Shown: positions 11,124 to 22,721, counted from the first letter of the stretch. The stretch: 64,000 nt of DNA from Actinernus sp. WN-2022 (GCA_030867875.1 JAOWCC010000019.1:79946861-80010860), one strand, 5' to 3'. Notes: generated from the letters alone by a model not told the origin. Numbers and translations: made by a program.

Positions 11124-11222
11124 CAAACCTTCTAAAAACCTAACATACATGTATATATAACCCTCAAATAAAAAAAAAAAAATCCTACCCATTTTCAACC
11201 CATATTATTCAATGAGTCTAAA

Positions 11223-11491
11223 TACACCTGAGCTAAATGGATAATTTTGCACAATTGGCAAGGCCCGGCTTCAAGTGATCTTTCGAAGTGGCGTCTAGCC
11301 GTATTTCCCACTTGTACATCGGTCGACTAAGCAGTCAGCTTCAGCTTATTGCCAAAAGGCAAAAAAGCACATTTTTCTTTGGGTCTGAAAGTGAGATAAA
11401 TCCGAAATACGGCTAGACGCCACTTCGAAAGATCACTTGAAGCCGGGCCTTGCCAATTATTGTGCAAAATTATCCATTTAGCTCAGGTGTA
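11223..11491. mobile_element. TA-flanked MITE with about 85-bp inverted arms
   Basis: Left arm 11225-11307 and right arm 11404-11489 are near-perfect inverted repeats (CACCTGAGCTAAATGG at the tip, GCGTCTAGCCGTATTTC at the inner end) around a 96-bp loop. The dinucleotide TA flanks both ends. TA duplication suggests a Tc1/mariner-type element. There is no coding capacity. Confidence 0.8.
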
Positions 11492-12234
11492 GGCTAGATT
11501 ATAGAATACCCCGCCACTTCGAAAGATCGCTTGTGAGAGAAATAAAATGGCGAATTCGCAATAACAACAGCCGAGTACTTTAATGAAATATCGTCGAAAT
11601 ATCGTCGACAGAACCACTGCATGTTCTTCGGCGAAGCCCGATGCAATATACCTTTTTTAATACTCACCACTCTGTTATTGGTGTCTCTCCTTCGAACCTG
11701 GCTTCCAACATGTCGGGTTAACCCGTCCTGATATTCTGCTTCATATAAATGTCGACTGCTCTCCTCAGTAGATCCTCTTACTCTTAGGCTCCAGTTCGTT
11801 CACGAACCAGACTCCAGAGCCAGAGGAGACGGCTGAAATTCAGGCTAATCTTAATACGGCTTTATCACCCCTCCATCTTCTACTTCTCGATCTTCTTCTT
11901 CCTTTTCCGACTCACTGTTGGAAGTCTCTGACAGATTAATACCATCACTTTGTCCCGAATTTTCTTCTCTGATATCAGACATTTGCAAAGCTTTCATAAA
12001 CGCGAGTATAACTAATGACGTCACACCTAATCTCTTATACGAAATACCGCTGTCCGCACGCAGACTCGGAATACACAAAATCTGTCGCCACAAACGGGGC
12101 TTTTTCAAAATGCTTAAACTACGAGTTGTGGGGGGGGGTTACGAAAGATCGAATGCACATTTTACGACGCTTTGATATTGATAAAGGTTTTGGAAAGAAA
12201 AAAAGTATGGGTATTTTTTCGTTTCAGTTGCACT
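11492..12234. other. Non-coding, with a copy of a hairpin end seen in the foldback arms
   Basis: The phrase GGAGACGGCTGAAATTCAGG at about 11826 also occurs at the end of a small hairpin in both arms of the foldback element (near 42.0 and 44.95 kb). A run of acidic codons near 11.87-11.95 kb (minus strand) is short and not recognisable. No gene is supported. Confidence 0.4.
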
Positions 12235-12289
12235 TTAAGCTAGTATATAACTGTAATCATTATTGGTTAAATGATGTGCACTCTACTGT

Positions 12290-12700
12290 ATATCTCGTAA
12301 GGGGTTCCTTAGGCTGTATGGGACGAGCAAGCTTTCTCCTTGCGCCTTCTAAGGTTGATTTGACTAAGGGGTGATTAGTTGGAAGCTGCTCGAATCCAGC
12401 TAAATTGTGACCCCATCTAATACTATAGACAACAGATTCTATAGAAGATATCCCTGTCCCTTTTTGGACTGCAAGTTGAGAAAGTTCTGTAATAGAAAGT
12501 GCTATGTGTAGAGGCTTTGCAGGAATAACTGGAACGCCCAACTTGGACAACCATGTACGCCATCTAGACCAGCCAACTCCGTACTTCTGAACCGTGGATG
12601 AAGCTTTGGAGTCTAACTGTAATTCAAAAAGGTCTTTGACCTTACTCCGCAAGGATGGATCTACCAAGAACGTCGTTTCGTTCCAGATCGTAACACGTCT
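12290..12700 (-). pseudogene. Tyrosine recombinase, N-terminal fragment (DIRS type)
   Basis: About 130 codons resemble the SAM-like N-terminal domain of DIRS recombinases: KASSTVQKYGVGWSRWRTWL, then a helical region ending in LARPIQPKEPLT. The resemblance stops at about 12290, just before the conserved core, and the frame runs into the 43-bp direct repeat. The R-H-R-Y catalytic residues are absent. Upstream at 12700 is TTCTTTTTTAATTTGCAG, a strong splice acceptor, so this was probably a spliced exon. Confidence 0.75.
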
Positions 12701-12743
12701 GCAAATTAAAAAAGAAACTCAAGATGGGTTTAACTATGTGTTG

Positions 12744-13960
12744 ACCTAAGTGGTGTTGCGAATAATATAATTTACACGCCTAAATGGTGAATCATAAACA
12801 ATGGTCGATACTACGCACCTAAGTGGTGCAGCCGTAGGCAATAACAATTTACACACCTAAATGGTGACATCATAAACAATGGCCGATACTACGCACCTAA
12901 GTGGTGCAGCCATGGGCAATAACAATTTACACACATAAATGGTGACATCATAAACAATGGCCGATACTACACACCTAAGTGGTGCTGCCTTTGGCAATAA
13001 CAATTTACACACTTAAATGGTGACATCATAAACAATGGCCGATACTACGCACCTAAGTGGTGCAGCCTTGGCAATAACAATTTACACACCTAAATGGTGA
13101 CATCATAAACAATGGCCGATACTACACACCTAAGTGGTGCTGCCTTTGGCAATAACAATTTACACACTTAAATGGTGACATCATAAACAATGGCCGATAC
13201 TACGCACCTAAGTGGTGCAGCCTTGGCAATAACAATTTACACACCTAAATGGTGACATCATAAACAATGGCCGATACTACGCACCTAAGTGGTGCTGCAT
13301 TTGGCAATAACAATTTGACACACTTAAATGGTGACATCATAAACAATGGCCGATACTACGCACCTAAGTGGTGCTGCCTTTGGCAATAACAATTTACACA
13401 CCTAAATGGTGACATCATAAACAATGGCCAATACTACGCACCTAAGCGGTGCAGCCTTAGGCAATAACAATTTACACACCTAAATGGTGACATCATAAAC
13501 AATGGCCAATACTACGCACCTAAGTGGTGCTGCCGTAGCAATAACAATTTACACACCTAAATGGTGACATCATAAACAATGGCCGATACTACGCACCTAA
13601 GTGGTGCTGCCTTTGGCAATAACAATTTACACACCTAAATGGTGACATCATAAACAATGGCCGATACTACGCACCTAAGTGGTGCTGCCTAGGCAATAAC
13701 AATTTACACACCTAAATGGTGACATCATAAACAATGGCCGATACTACGCACCTAAGTGGTGCTGCCTTGGCAATAACAATTTACACACCTAAATGGTGAC
13801 ATCATAAACAATGGCCAATACTACGCACCTAAGTGGTGCTGCCGTAGGCAATAACAATTTACACACCTAAATGGTGACATCATAAACAATGGCCAATACT
13901 ACGCACCTAAGTGGTGCAGCCGTAGGCAATAGCAATTTACACATCCAATGATGAATCGTT
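12744..13960. repeat. Dimeric tandem array, about 78-bp unit, about 15 copies
   Basis: Each unit consists of two related halves of about 39 bp. One carries CACCTAAGTGGTG and ends GGCAATAACAATTT; the other carries CACCTAAATGGTG and ends AAACAATGGCCGATAC. Both cores are short imperfect palindromes (CACC, five bases, GGTG). Units are highly alike, differing mainly in the GCAGCCGTA/GCTGCCTTT stretch. Degenerate edge copies lie at about 12744 and 13980-14060. The array lies in the presumed intron between the pol and recombinase exons of the DIRS-like element. Confidence 0.9.
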
Positions 13961-14159
13961 AAAATGGCCGATCAGTACTACTCACCTAAAAGGTGTGACC
14001 GTATGTAAAAACGTAAATAGTTTTCACACTTAAATAGCCGATATAACGCATCTAAGTGGTATGTCGGAAGGCGACAGCTAGCGTGAAGTAACGCGCCAAA
14101 ATTGGTGAAATTCGTACTAAAAAAGGTACCTAAATTGCGTAAAGTCACGGTACCGCGTA

Positions 14160-15463
14160 CTATAAGCCGGAATAATAGCCGAAGAGCTAGCATGTTAAAT
14201 CTCGGGCAACCGCAGAATACGGAGGAATGAGTCTGGTAAGTTTGTCTCTGTCCTTGACCTTCTAACAACAGATCGTTGATCCTAGGGAGAACGAATACCT
14301 CTTTAACGAACGTCTGAAATTGAGTTGAACTGCTATGCAAAAAAGGCCAAATATAAGCCGATGGCCATTCAGGAACAATCAAAGTACCGTGTCCAGAGCA
14401 GGACACGAGAGCTCGAACTGATTGAACTACAAGATTTACTGGTGGACAAATCCAATTATTTTCGTCACCGCAATCTTGAGCCAGGGCGTCTGCTCCGCTG
14501 CAACCCGGAAACGCAAATTAGAATTAAACCTTGCGAGTTGCGCGTTGTAATACGCCGAAAACCGGTCGAAAGTGTGGGGACCCCATTTCGCATCTATCAC
14601 TCGGAACACAGATGGATTGACGGACCAGTCGTCCTTATCGATGAACCTACTGAGAAGATCTGCTCTGTCATTGCAAGATCTAGGGATCCACTGCGCTTCA
14701 AGAACAATACCGTTCGCTAAGCAAAGATAAAAAATATCCAAGGCGAGCGACTGGATCTCAACCTTGGAGCTTCCGATAGAAACTATTCTAGCGGCGCCTT
14801 GGTTGTTTGTAAACACTTAACTCTTGTGTGTTGCAACTGTTTGACGTAAGATAACAATACGTTATAAATAGCTTTCAGTTCTCGATATGTCGAGCTTTGG
14901 CCAATATCATCAGTTGTCCACATGCCGCTAACTACAGTACCGTCTAATGAAGCCGAAAATCCTCCAAATGCTATGTCACTAGCATCAGTAAATATGATTG
15001 TATGGGCCCCGGGTGGAGGTCTAAGAGAATAGCCGTTCAGCGAGTCAATGTTCTGATACCAAAATTTTAGCTCTTCTAAGAGACTTGGTGAAAAATGCAG
15101 GGTATGGTCCCATGCTGATCTAGATTCGATAGAAAGGTACATCTGCCTTGTAAAAAGACGAGAAATCGGACCGACTGCTAAAGCCACTGATATAATAGAG
15201 CCTGCAATCTTGGCTAAATCTCGGAATGTCGAATGGCCGTGTCGTATTGCTGCATCTATAAGACTCTTAAGCTTGGAAACTTTCTTTTCAGGTATCTGGA
15301 ACTTCGTTGAAATGGTATTAATTACGAATCCGAGCCATTCATTCACAAATGCCATCAAACGACCTTTATCACCTTGACTAGTGTTACTAACATTGAATGC
15401 GTCACAATCACAAGAATGGAACAAGTCTAAGTTACACTCAACTTGACTTTGTGAATCTTCCAC
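14160..15463 (-). pseudogene. DIRS-type reverse transcriptase (C-terminal half) and RNase H, frame-broken
   Basis: Segment 14783-15463 contains the end of reverse transcriptase (NEWLGFVINTISTKFQIPEK) and the start of RNase H with FTDASDIAFGGF. The frame changes near 14812, and 14436-14816 continues RNase H (WIPRSCNDRADLLSRF). It changes again near 14510, after which about 14160-14410 carries the typical DIRS tail (LIVPEWPSAYIWPFL). The fingers and palm with the YxDD box are missing upstream of 15463. Confidence 0.85.
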
Positions 15464-15599
15464 GGTCGACGAATCAGCTTCTAGTCAAAGGCGGCGGCCA
15501 TTACTCCTGGCAGTAGTAGTTCTTCTACATGTGGCATTTAAGTGTCCAAACTCCCCGCACTATATAAGGAACAAATATATAACAAAGTTATATTAAATT

Positions 15600-15805
15600 A
15601 AATTAAATAACTGAAGTATGGAGTCAGTTGCTTTCACAGACCGAAGGAAGAACACTTACTCGTTAAGCTACTTATATACTCATATGCACATCGCATTATT
15701 ACGTAACTGTTGAACAACGCAATGTGCATAATGAACATTCCGATGATGGAACGTGCAGAAAACAAATACCTGCTAAACTGCGTAACGCAGATATTTTTAT
15801 ATTCT
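15600..15805 (-). repeat. 206-bp direct repeat, internal copy
   Basis: As far as I can read it is identical to 16611-16816. That other copy lies immediately 5' of the gag start; this one lies between gag and the reverse transcriptase fragment. Confidence 0.9.
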
Positions 15806-15944
15806 GCACTAACTACGAAATGATAAGGACAATAGACCTGATTCATTGAGTATATTGGATTATGGTCTGTCAGCAACGCATAATTCCGAAGGTTAAACAA
15901 AGCTTGTAAAGTGCAGTGATAAGTCAAGAGTAAAAATACTTATC

Positions 15945-16606
15945 TTGAAACAAGGCCCAATCTGGCGCGTTGGCTTGCTATCCGTGCGATAAGCTGGCCT
16001 GTTATCTTGATACGTCGGTGAAGATGCAAAGGCAGAACTAGCTCTCCCTTTTTTCTGGTTGAAACGAATACGCTTCTTATCTTTCACTTTCTTCTCCGCT
16101 CTCCTCTCTGAACGATACATTCTTTTCTCGTCGTCGGTATCCGAAGCCAACTCGTCCGACAAGTACTCGTCGACTGTTAGCCACCCAAATTCACTTTTAT
16201 CAGCCAATTTAATAGCTTTGATTCTCTTAACTACTAACTCCGTACCTTCTTCCAATGCACGCTTAACTTTCTCGTAAGATTTAACCTTCAGCGCCTGAGA
16301 GGCTTCGTCGAGTTGGCCTAAGACTTGTTGAGCGTGGTCGAATTGGTGCTGGTTTCCTTTACGTTTACAACTGTAATTGTCTAGGCGAGCCTTTTTGACC
16401 GCGTGTTCCACCGTCGAACAAGTCTCTTCAGAAAAACGTTTAGCGAAGCTATTTAGTCTAGACTCAATAACTTGCGTCAGGTTATCCGTTAAGGCACTTA
16501 TTGAAGAACTAATAGCAGACTGGATAGCGATATCGGTAGCTGTATCCAGGTTTCCATGTCTCGGATCGTGGTTAGGACTATGATGTTGGTCTTCTCCGTC
16601 GCTCAT
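15945..16606 (-). CDS. DIRS-type gag-like protein
   Basis: The ATG at 16606 begins MSDGEDQHHSPNHDPR, a better start than the upstream in-frame codon, which lies in the untranslated repeat. The protein is about 220 residues, with an acidic His-rich start, a helical middle (DEASQALKVKSYEKVKRALE), the conserved-looking GWLTVDEYLSDELASDTDDE, and a Lys/Arg-rich tail. This layout is typical of the first ORF of DIRS elements and probably forms the nucleoprotein particle. The frame is intact. The C-terminal end near 15945 is uncertain because splicing could occur there. Confidence 0.75.
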
Positions 16607-16610
16607 CTTG

Positions 16611-16816
16611 AAATTAAATAACTGAAGTATGGAGTCAGTTGCTTTCACAGACCGAAGGAAGAACACTTACTCGTTAAGCTACTTATATACTCATATGCAC
16701 ATCGCATTATTACGTAACTGTTGAACAACGCAATGTGCATAATGAACATTCCGATGATGGAACGTGCAGAAAACAAATACCTGCTAAACTGCGTAACGCA
16801 GATATTTTTATATTCT
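16611..16816 (-). repeat. 206-bp direct repeat, 5' copy
   Basis: Untranslated leader of the DIRS-like element, identical by eye to 15600-15805. The near-perfect identity suggests a recent duplication, or joining of two element copies. Confidence 0.9.
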
Positions 16817-18125
16817 TCAGGGATTAGGAAGTCCTGTTAGGACCTAAATCCCAGAGGTGCTCTGAGACGGTCGCGTGTTTCTGCCTCGGGCCCAGGCCTA
16901 ACCCAACCAGCCATTTTATTTATAAACTTAACTAGTGTAAGTTAGGTCGCCGAATTTTATTCAATGAACCGGTAGGATTATTTGGCTTGGTTATATTAAG
17001 TTGACAAGGGAGATGAAGTTGACAAGGGAGATAAAGTTAAGTATGCTAAAATGTGTTTTACTTACTTTTTCATGTTTTTCGTTCGTAGTCTGGTTATGTT
17101 TACTCTTTGCTCTTGACTCCCTTGAGTTTTGGGCTTTACCCTTGGACGTAGATTAGTGTAATATGGATCTAAAAGTTTTATATGTAGTTAGTTATGTGAC
17201 CTAATAAGAGATAACAAGGAGAGCAATAAGTTAAGAGTCAGAAAATTAGGAATTTAGCGTACCGTCAACATGAGCTGTTCATCAAAACAAAACGGTTGAT
17301 TCCGATGACGATTATAAAAGCGAGGATAATACGTTATTTTTGTAATGAAAAAGCTGATGTCATAGGAAAATGGCCGTTACAAATAGAGCGAGCAAGATTT
17401 TTTGTATTTAAAGTAGAGCGGGCAAGATGATTTAAAAGTTGTACAGGTTGATAGGTTAATTAAATAAAACTGTTTTAATACGAGGAGATGTTGGCTATTT
17501 TGATTTTAGTTTAGCTGGGGGTCTAAACTGACAAACGTATAAATTGACGTTTAAGATTGAATGGTATGTGTGGAAGACATTATTAATTAGTTGATGTGGA
17601 AATTATGTGAAAATTATGTGAAGGTTAAAACATATGATGTGGGGTTATGTGAAAGTTAGTGGGGTTTAGATGATGTTGGGTTCAGGTAGAGGTTAATTAA
17701 GATGAGGTTATAATTGAGTGATAAAAATATGTATTTGAATATGGTATGGTGGACTTTTAAAAGAGCTACCTGGTTCCTTTCTGTATGGAACAGTTGTAGG
17801 TTATGCAATGTCCTCCTCGCAGGAGGGCAACCGAGCCATCTGAACGGTCCAGGTTAGGTGGTACCGAACACCATCATACAAGATGATATCAACAGTGTTA
17901 GTGTGCTTGTGCAAGCAAGCACCACCAATTCATACTTATTTTTAAAATGTTGAGTGGTAATTTGAAGAGTGGGTTATCATGAAATATATAAATAGTGGTA
18001 TGAAATTGATTAACATGATTATGCCATGGATATGATTTGATAAAATATGATATGTGAATAAATTATGTAGGGGAACAATAGATTATGGAAATGGCTTCTT
18101 TGAATATTGAGTATAAAAATATGTC
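16817..18125. other. Non-coding part of the DIRS-like block
   Basis: No open frame of note. Short palindromic stretches occur at about 16825-16870 (GTCCTGTTAGGACC and similar) and 17815-17835 (CCTCCTCGCAGGAGG). These might be terminal structures of the retroelement, but I cannot show it. Confidence 0.4.
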
Positions 18126-18168
18126 TTAAGCTAGTATATAACTGTAATCATTATTGGTTAAATGATGT

Positions 18169-18671
18169 TCCTTTGCATTTTATTTATTTATCTAAAATAT
18201 TTAGAGTAAAATATTTAGAGTAAAAATATGTGAAAAATACTTTTACATTAAGGCTGCATTAGAATTGAATTGCCAAGTGTGTATTTCTGATTAACGGACT
18301 CCTTCCATGTACTACTATATAATATATTTGATGCCTGATTACAACAACGATTACATATTTTTTTTCATAAGATGATGGAAATGTATACGAGTAATAAGGC
18401 ATAATAAGAAATACAATGATGAGAAGGTAGGTCCTTAAGCCAGGACCACCTCAGATGGAAAACACTGTAACAAGATCTAGGTTGCATGGATATATAATGG
18501 TACCAAGAAAGTGAAGGGAAAGAAAGAGTGCTACTTACATGTACTCTCTCAGTTCTGGACCAAATTTAGTATATTTAATAAACTTGATCTTGCAATAATT
18601 ACTGATTATTTCATGGTGTTCTATGGAATACGGGCGAATATTGTTTGTATTATTTAGTATGCAACGAGCCT
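18169..18671. other. AT-rich non-coding stretch
   Basis: It holds a short duplicated phrase (AAAATATTTAGAGTA) at about 18195-18225. I see nothing else. Confidence 0.4.
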
Positions 18672-19427
18672 TTAGGCAACATGTTGTGGCATACCACCGA
18701 CGTGACCGAGCTCCGCTTTAACTTGCTTCATGTTCCACACCTTACTCTGTCTGGAATTCGCCTTCGGCTCCGGTCTGAAATACAAGTCGTATCCATCTGG
18801 TTGTGTAAGATAGCAAAGTAGCACAATGAGATCGGTGTCATCTCCGACAAGTACAGTGGGACGCTCTGCGGCAGACTCAACGGCTGTCTTCACCATCAGA
18901 ACGTCAGCATCGCCCTCTGCTTGGATGGTGTAACAGCCAACTTCCTGTAAAAAGCGGCGCAGCATGGTAATAAACCGCTTCTTGTTCTCCGTGTTTGACA
19001 AAAAGGCATCTTTCTTCATCGTTACTTTCATCTCATCTGAGAAAGTTACGGTCGCGCTCCCCTTCCCCGCTGAGCGTCTCTGATGGATCATGCTCTTTGT
19101 GGAGAGCTTGTTGTCGTAGCCATCGAACACAACTACTGTTTGGTTTCCATACTTCTGCAGCACGTACTGGCAGTATATGCGGCACACCTCTCGGTATGTG
19201 ACTTGCCGTGGCCAGGGAACCCGGTGAAGAAGAGCGCCGCCATCAAGGACATACTGGACGTTGCATGATGGGCTTGACTTAGCATCGGATGATAGCTTTG
19301 CCCACAAAGCATCTGCAAGCCTTGCCTTTTGAGGCTGGCGTAGGGTCACAGGAGTATCAAAAAGCGCCGCTGGGTAGCTGCACAGTTCGTATCTGAAGAC
19401 CTCTTCTAAGTTACAAGATCTAGGCAC
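18672..19427 (-). CDS. PIN/FEN1-like nuclease-fold exon
   Basis: An open frame of about 251 codons. Its first codon is GTG directly after a CAG, so this is an internal exon rather than a gene start. Landmarks in order are YVLDGGALLHRVPW (first acidic strand of a PIN/XPG-like fold), VVVFDGYDN, a basic stretch with HQRRSAGKG, a conserved-looking helical part, then EGDADVLMVKTA and GDDTDLIVLLCY. The clustered Asp residues are what metal-dependent PIN/FEN1 nucleases use. I know of similar proteins as large families in invertebrate genomes but not of an assigned function. GGTATGCC near 18680 could be a donor. It may be a transposon-spread domain gene. Confidence 0.6.
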   Translation of the reverse strand: MPRSCNLEEVFRYELCSYPAALFDTPVTLRQPQKARLADALWAKLSSDAKSSPSCNVQYVLDGGALLHRVPWPRQVTYREVCRIYCQYVLQKYGNQTVVVFDGYDNKLSTKSMIHQRRSAGKGSATVTFSDEMKVTMKKDAFLSNTENKKRFITMLRRFLQEVGCYTIQAEGDADVLMVKTAVESAAERPTVLVGDDTDLIVLLCYLTQPDGYDLYFRPEPKANSRQSKVWNMKQVKAELGHVGGMPQHVA

Positions 19428-21546
19428 CTGAAGAAGGCTAGTTTGGCTAGCCGAAATATAGTACCTTTAAAACTATATACACGTTGTTTCAGCTTTGCTA
19501 TAGTCCTCAGGATAGAGTAAAAACTCTATCCGCAGTCTGTGGCTTCCGGTTGACCTTTTCGACATTATGCGGCGCCAAAGCGGTGCGGTGTTCAAGTGTG
19601 TGCACTTGAACTACTTGAACAGCGTGAGCTGATTGGTTGGGGGCGAAATACCTCGACTTGGAAAATAATAAACACTTGCGATTTAAGACTCGGGCCTGCC
19701 CACAGGCAGCCCGAGTAATAACAACACAACGACAGTCAATTGGTAAATATATCATGATCAGATTAGCGGCTACTTACATTTACAAGCTGTTGTCTTTATA
19801 GTCAGTGTTGATTGCAGATCAGACTGTCACGAGTGTATCTTAAAGCATGTCGCATAATATGTGATAAATTCCCATCCAAAGCCCGTGAAACACCTCTCAG
19901 CTTTAGAAAAGAGAAAAATCTTGGTATTGCATTTGAAGAAACCTTTGGTTTATACAAAAAACAGCTGATATTAAAGGATTTGCTAAGTCAAAACTCCCAC
20001 TCCCGCCATCTTGAAAAACCTGTAAATGTTGTCCACTGTTCACGTGACCAGTACAGTGCAATCTGATTGGTAGTGAATAGAACTTGAAAGAAGGCGCAAT
20101 CTGATTGGTTGACGGCGCAAAATCTCGACACCAAAAACAAAACACTTGCAAAACTCGACTCGGGCCTGCCCACAGGCAGCCCAAGTAATAATAAACACTT
20201 GCGAAACTTGACTCGGGCCCAGCCTACGCTGGCCCAAGTAAAAACATAGGGAACTTTTACATTCATCCACGCAAGCTTCATTGCTGTATCATTTCGTTGA
20301 TAGCTTGTATCTTTCCGCAATTTCTCTTTTGTCTAGATTGTACATATATACTTCTTTTGAACTAACTAGTTTACCATACACGCTTGCCACGCTTCGCTAC
20401 TGTCGGAACGCTCGTGCAAATTCTGTTATTAGTACAATGACATGCAATAGACCAGCTCTCGGTAAATTCCGACATTTTGAAAGGGGTGTAAACATGGCAC
20501 GAAATACAGTGTTTGCCGTGGGAATCGATGGGAATCCGATGCCAAATAAAATCCGTAAAATCGAATTTCTGAAATATTTTTCAGATACAAACTTAAGATA
20601 TCAGGTAAAAGATTAACATATCGAAATTTGAGTCAAATTCCGCGTGAAAATTTACAGACAACGTATGGAAAACTAAAAACACGATTGCACGCTTCCCAGC
20701 ACAGCTACATCCCTCAAATTTCGATATTTTAATCAGACTAATGTCTTCCTTTTTAGAATAGCTTGTTTTCAAGAATGTACTAGAACAACCTATTATTTGG
20801 TAAGCTGATCAGGAAAATGTAAAACCAGTATTAAAGAATTACGAGGTTTTGAACAGTTGAAAGTCTTGGTGACAATTGAACCGTCTTCACTGGAAATAAA
20901 AGGGTTGCCAACGGCGCCTACGGAGAAATATGGCGGTTGTACATTTGACCACAACAAGTATAAATAATATATTCTCCTTGGTAATAAATAAATTATCATT
21001 ATTATATTTTCCAAACACATTCAGTGGATTTTGCCCAGAAAATTCCATACTGATGACGTAGCAGATAGCCGTTTCACGATGCATATACACTGAGCTATCA
21101 CAGAACACTGGATGAGTTGTTGTTGCCGGATAAATCGTTCAGACATGTACAGTGAATCTGGGCTATGAATAAACATAATTACATGTAAGTGCGCTATGAA
21201 TTACGAACGTGATGGCCGTTCTCCCAAGCAAACGGGCAGACTCGGTAGTATACCTGAAAATAACCGCTGCATTCTGTAGCTAACCTCTTCGGCTACTGAC
21301 TTGGCAAAAGAGCTGACTTGAAAAGTGGCCTGCTGTGCTGTGTGTAGGTTTTGAAATTATAAACACCGCTGAAAGAACGAAGCAAACGAGCTACCAACAC
21401 ACGCTAAATATATAGGCTTGAATTTCATGGTTGTTCATAACGGTGATCCACTGCCAAGCAAACGAGCAGCTTCGGTAGTTATATTCCTTGAAAAGAACTC
21501 TGTTGTTCGCATTCGACTTCTGAGAAATTTTTTTTTTTTCTAGACT
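19428..21546. other. Non-coding region with GC-rich hairpins
   Basis: Three hairpin-forming segments share a style: CTCGGGCCTGCCCACAGGCA at about 19690 and again at about 20160, and CTCGGGCCCAGCCTACGCTG at about 20208, each followed by CCC(G/A)AGTAA. The CCACAGGCAGCCC core recurs in the foldback arms. A loosely repeated phrase (CCAAGCAAACGRGCAG) is seen at about 21226 and 21452. No gene is supported. Confidence 0.5.
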
Positions 21547-22719
21547 AATAATAATAATAACCAGATTAGTACAAGGAGGCTCAGAATAACTGAAAAGCTA
21601 AACTCAGCTGAGCCACCAAAAAAAGATTTACATGCATTGTAAGGTCAGAGCACCGGAACTACATAAATTACTACAGACAAAGAGAGGACTAATTACTACT
21701 ATACAAGACTACCACGGGACTACTTACAAAAACTAATATACACTACTATAGAACTAACATAGAATACTACTGGACAAGACTAATAAACTACTACAATGTG
21801 ATTGTGCAATTAAGTTAATATTTGCTAACTAGTTCTTTTTTTAAACAGTTCTTAAATTTATGTTTAGTTAGAAATTTTATATTATTGTCAACTGAATTCC
21901 TTATTTTAGGACCCTGAAAAATAATCCAAAATTTGTTCGAATAATTAGAAGATAATAAGAAGAGCTTGAAGCTAGTCATGTATTGTAAGAGTGAACATTT
22001 GATAGTGGTATAAAAAAATCTTTGAAGACAGGTGGGAGAGTGTTTGTGTGGAACTGGAACATAAATAATGCAGTATGAAAGAAAGTTAAATCATGTAATT
22101 TCAGAATTTGAAGTTGACCAAACAAAGGGGTAGAGCCTTTTTTTGGAGGATGAATAAAGGACGAATAGTAGTATGGTAGGTATTTCCCCAGATAAGGATA
22201 CCATAGGTGAGGTAAGGATATATAAGTGAATAATACAAGTTAGTAAGAATAGGAAATTTTAAATAAAATCGTAATTTAGAGAGTACACCAATACTTCTGT
22301 TAATTTTTTTTGAAATTTGATGTATAAAGGATTTCCAGTTTAGATTGCAGTCAATAAGTATTCCAAGATATTTCACTGTGTTCTCCTGCTTTATTGGTTT
22401 GCCATTTAGTACCAATTTAATAGGATAGTTAATTATTTTTTGGTAAGGATGGAAAATTACAAAATTTGTTTTAGTAATATTTAAAGAAAGCTTATTTGAA
22501 CATATCCAATTGTTACCAGTTCTAGTTGTTCATTAAGGATCATTTCCAGATTTTGCAAACTGTTATTGGTATAAAATAGATTGGTATCATCAGCAAAAAT
22601 ATGAAAGTCTAGAATTTTAGAACTGTTAGAGATATCATTGATATATAGCAAAAATAGAGTTGGTCCAGTCACTGATCTTGTGGGACATCGCAAGGAATAA
22701 TTCTCTCTTCAGATGATGT
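21547..22719 (-). mobile_element. LINE-A, 3' segment (reverse transcriptase C-terminal half and tail)
   Basis: The minus strand reads [13 protein letters not shown], then FADDTNLFYTNN (the catalytic box) at about 22.6 kb, then thumb and C-terminal sequence (VKYLGILIDCNLNWKS, YYSLIYPYLTYGILIWGN). Several stops and frame shifts are present. The element ends near 21547 in an ATT-type microsatellite (TAATAATAATAATAA on the plus strand), a tail typical of CR1/L2-like LINEs. Confidence 0.85.
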
Positions 22720-22721
22720 AT

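Larger units (their letters stand above)
6632..11128 (-). mobile_element. Gypsy-type LTR retrotransposon
   Basis: The element is 6637-11123, read on the minus strand. Two 178-bp LTRs begin TGT and end ACA, and CAAAC flanks both sides (6632-6636 and 11124-11128) as a 5-bp target duplication. The internal order is gag, protease, reverse transcriptase, RNase H, integrase, which is the Gypsy order. The LTRs differ at three positions, so insertion was recent. Two frame breaks interrupt the coding region, one near the start of gag and one in RNase H. Confidence 0.95.
12235..18168 (-). mobile_element. Degenerate DIRS-like (tyrosine recombinase) retroelement
   Basis: On the minus strand the order is gag-like ORF, reverse transcriptase/RNase H fragment, a tandem-repeat-filled spacer, then the N-terminal part of a tyrosine recombinase. 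This is the DIRS-type gene set. A 43-bp direct repeat (TTAAGCTAGTATATAACTGT at its start) lies at 12235-12277 and 18126-18168 and brackets the whole block. The first half of reverse transcriptase and the recombinase catalytic domain are missing, and the pol remains contain at least two frame breaks. It is a deleted, rearranged copy. Confidence 0.8.

Noticed and set aside
12744..13960. Regular repeats with short spacers, CRISPR-like at a glance
   Set aside because: The spacers are themselves the same repeated sequence, there is a dimeric tandem structure, and the context is a eukaryotic retroelement; no cas genes.
20281..20616. 111-codon plus-strand ORF
   Set aside because: No domain, no splice context and no resemblance to a known family; probably chance.
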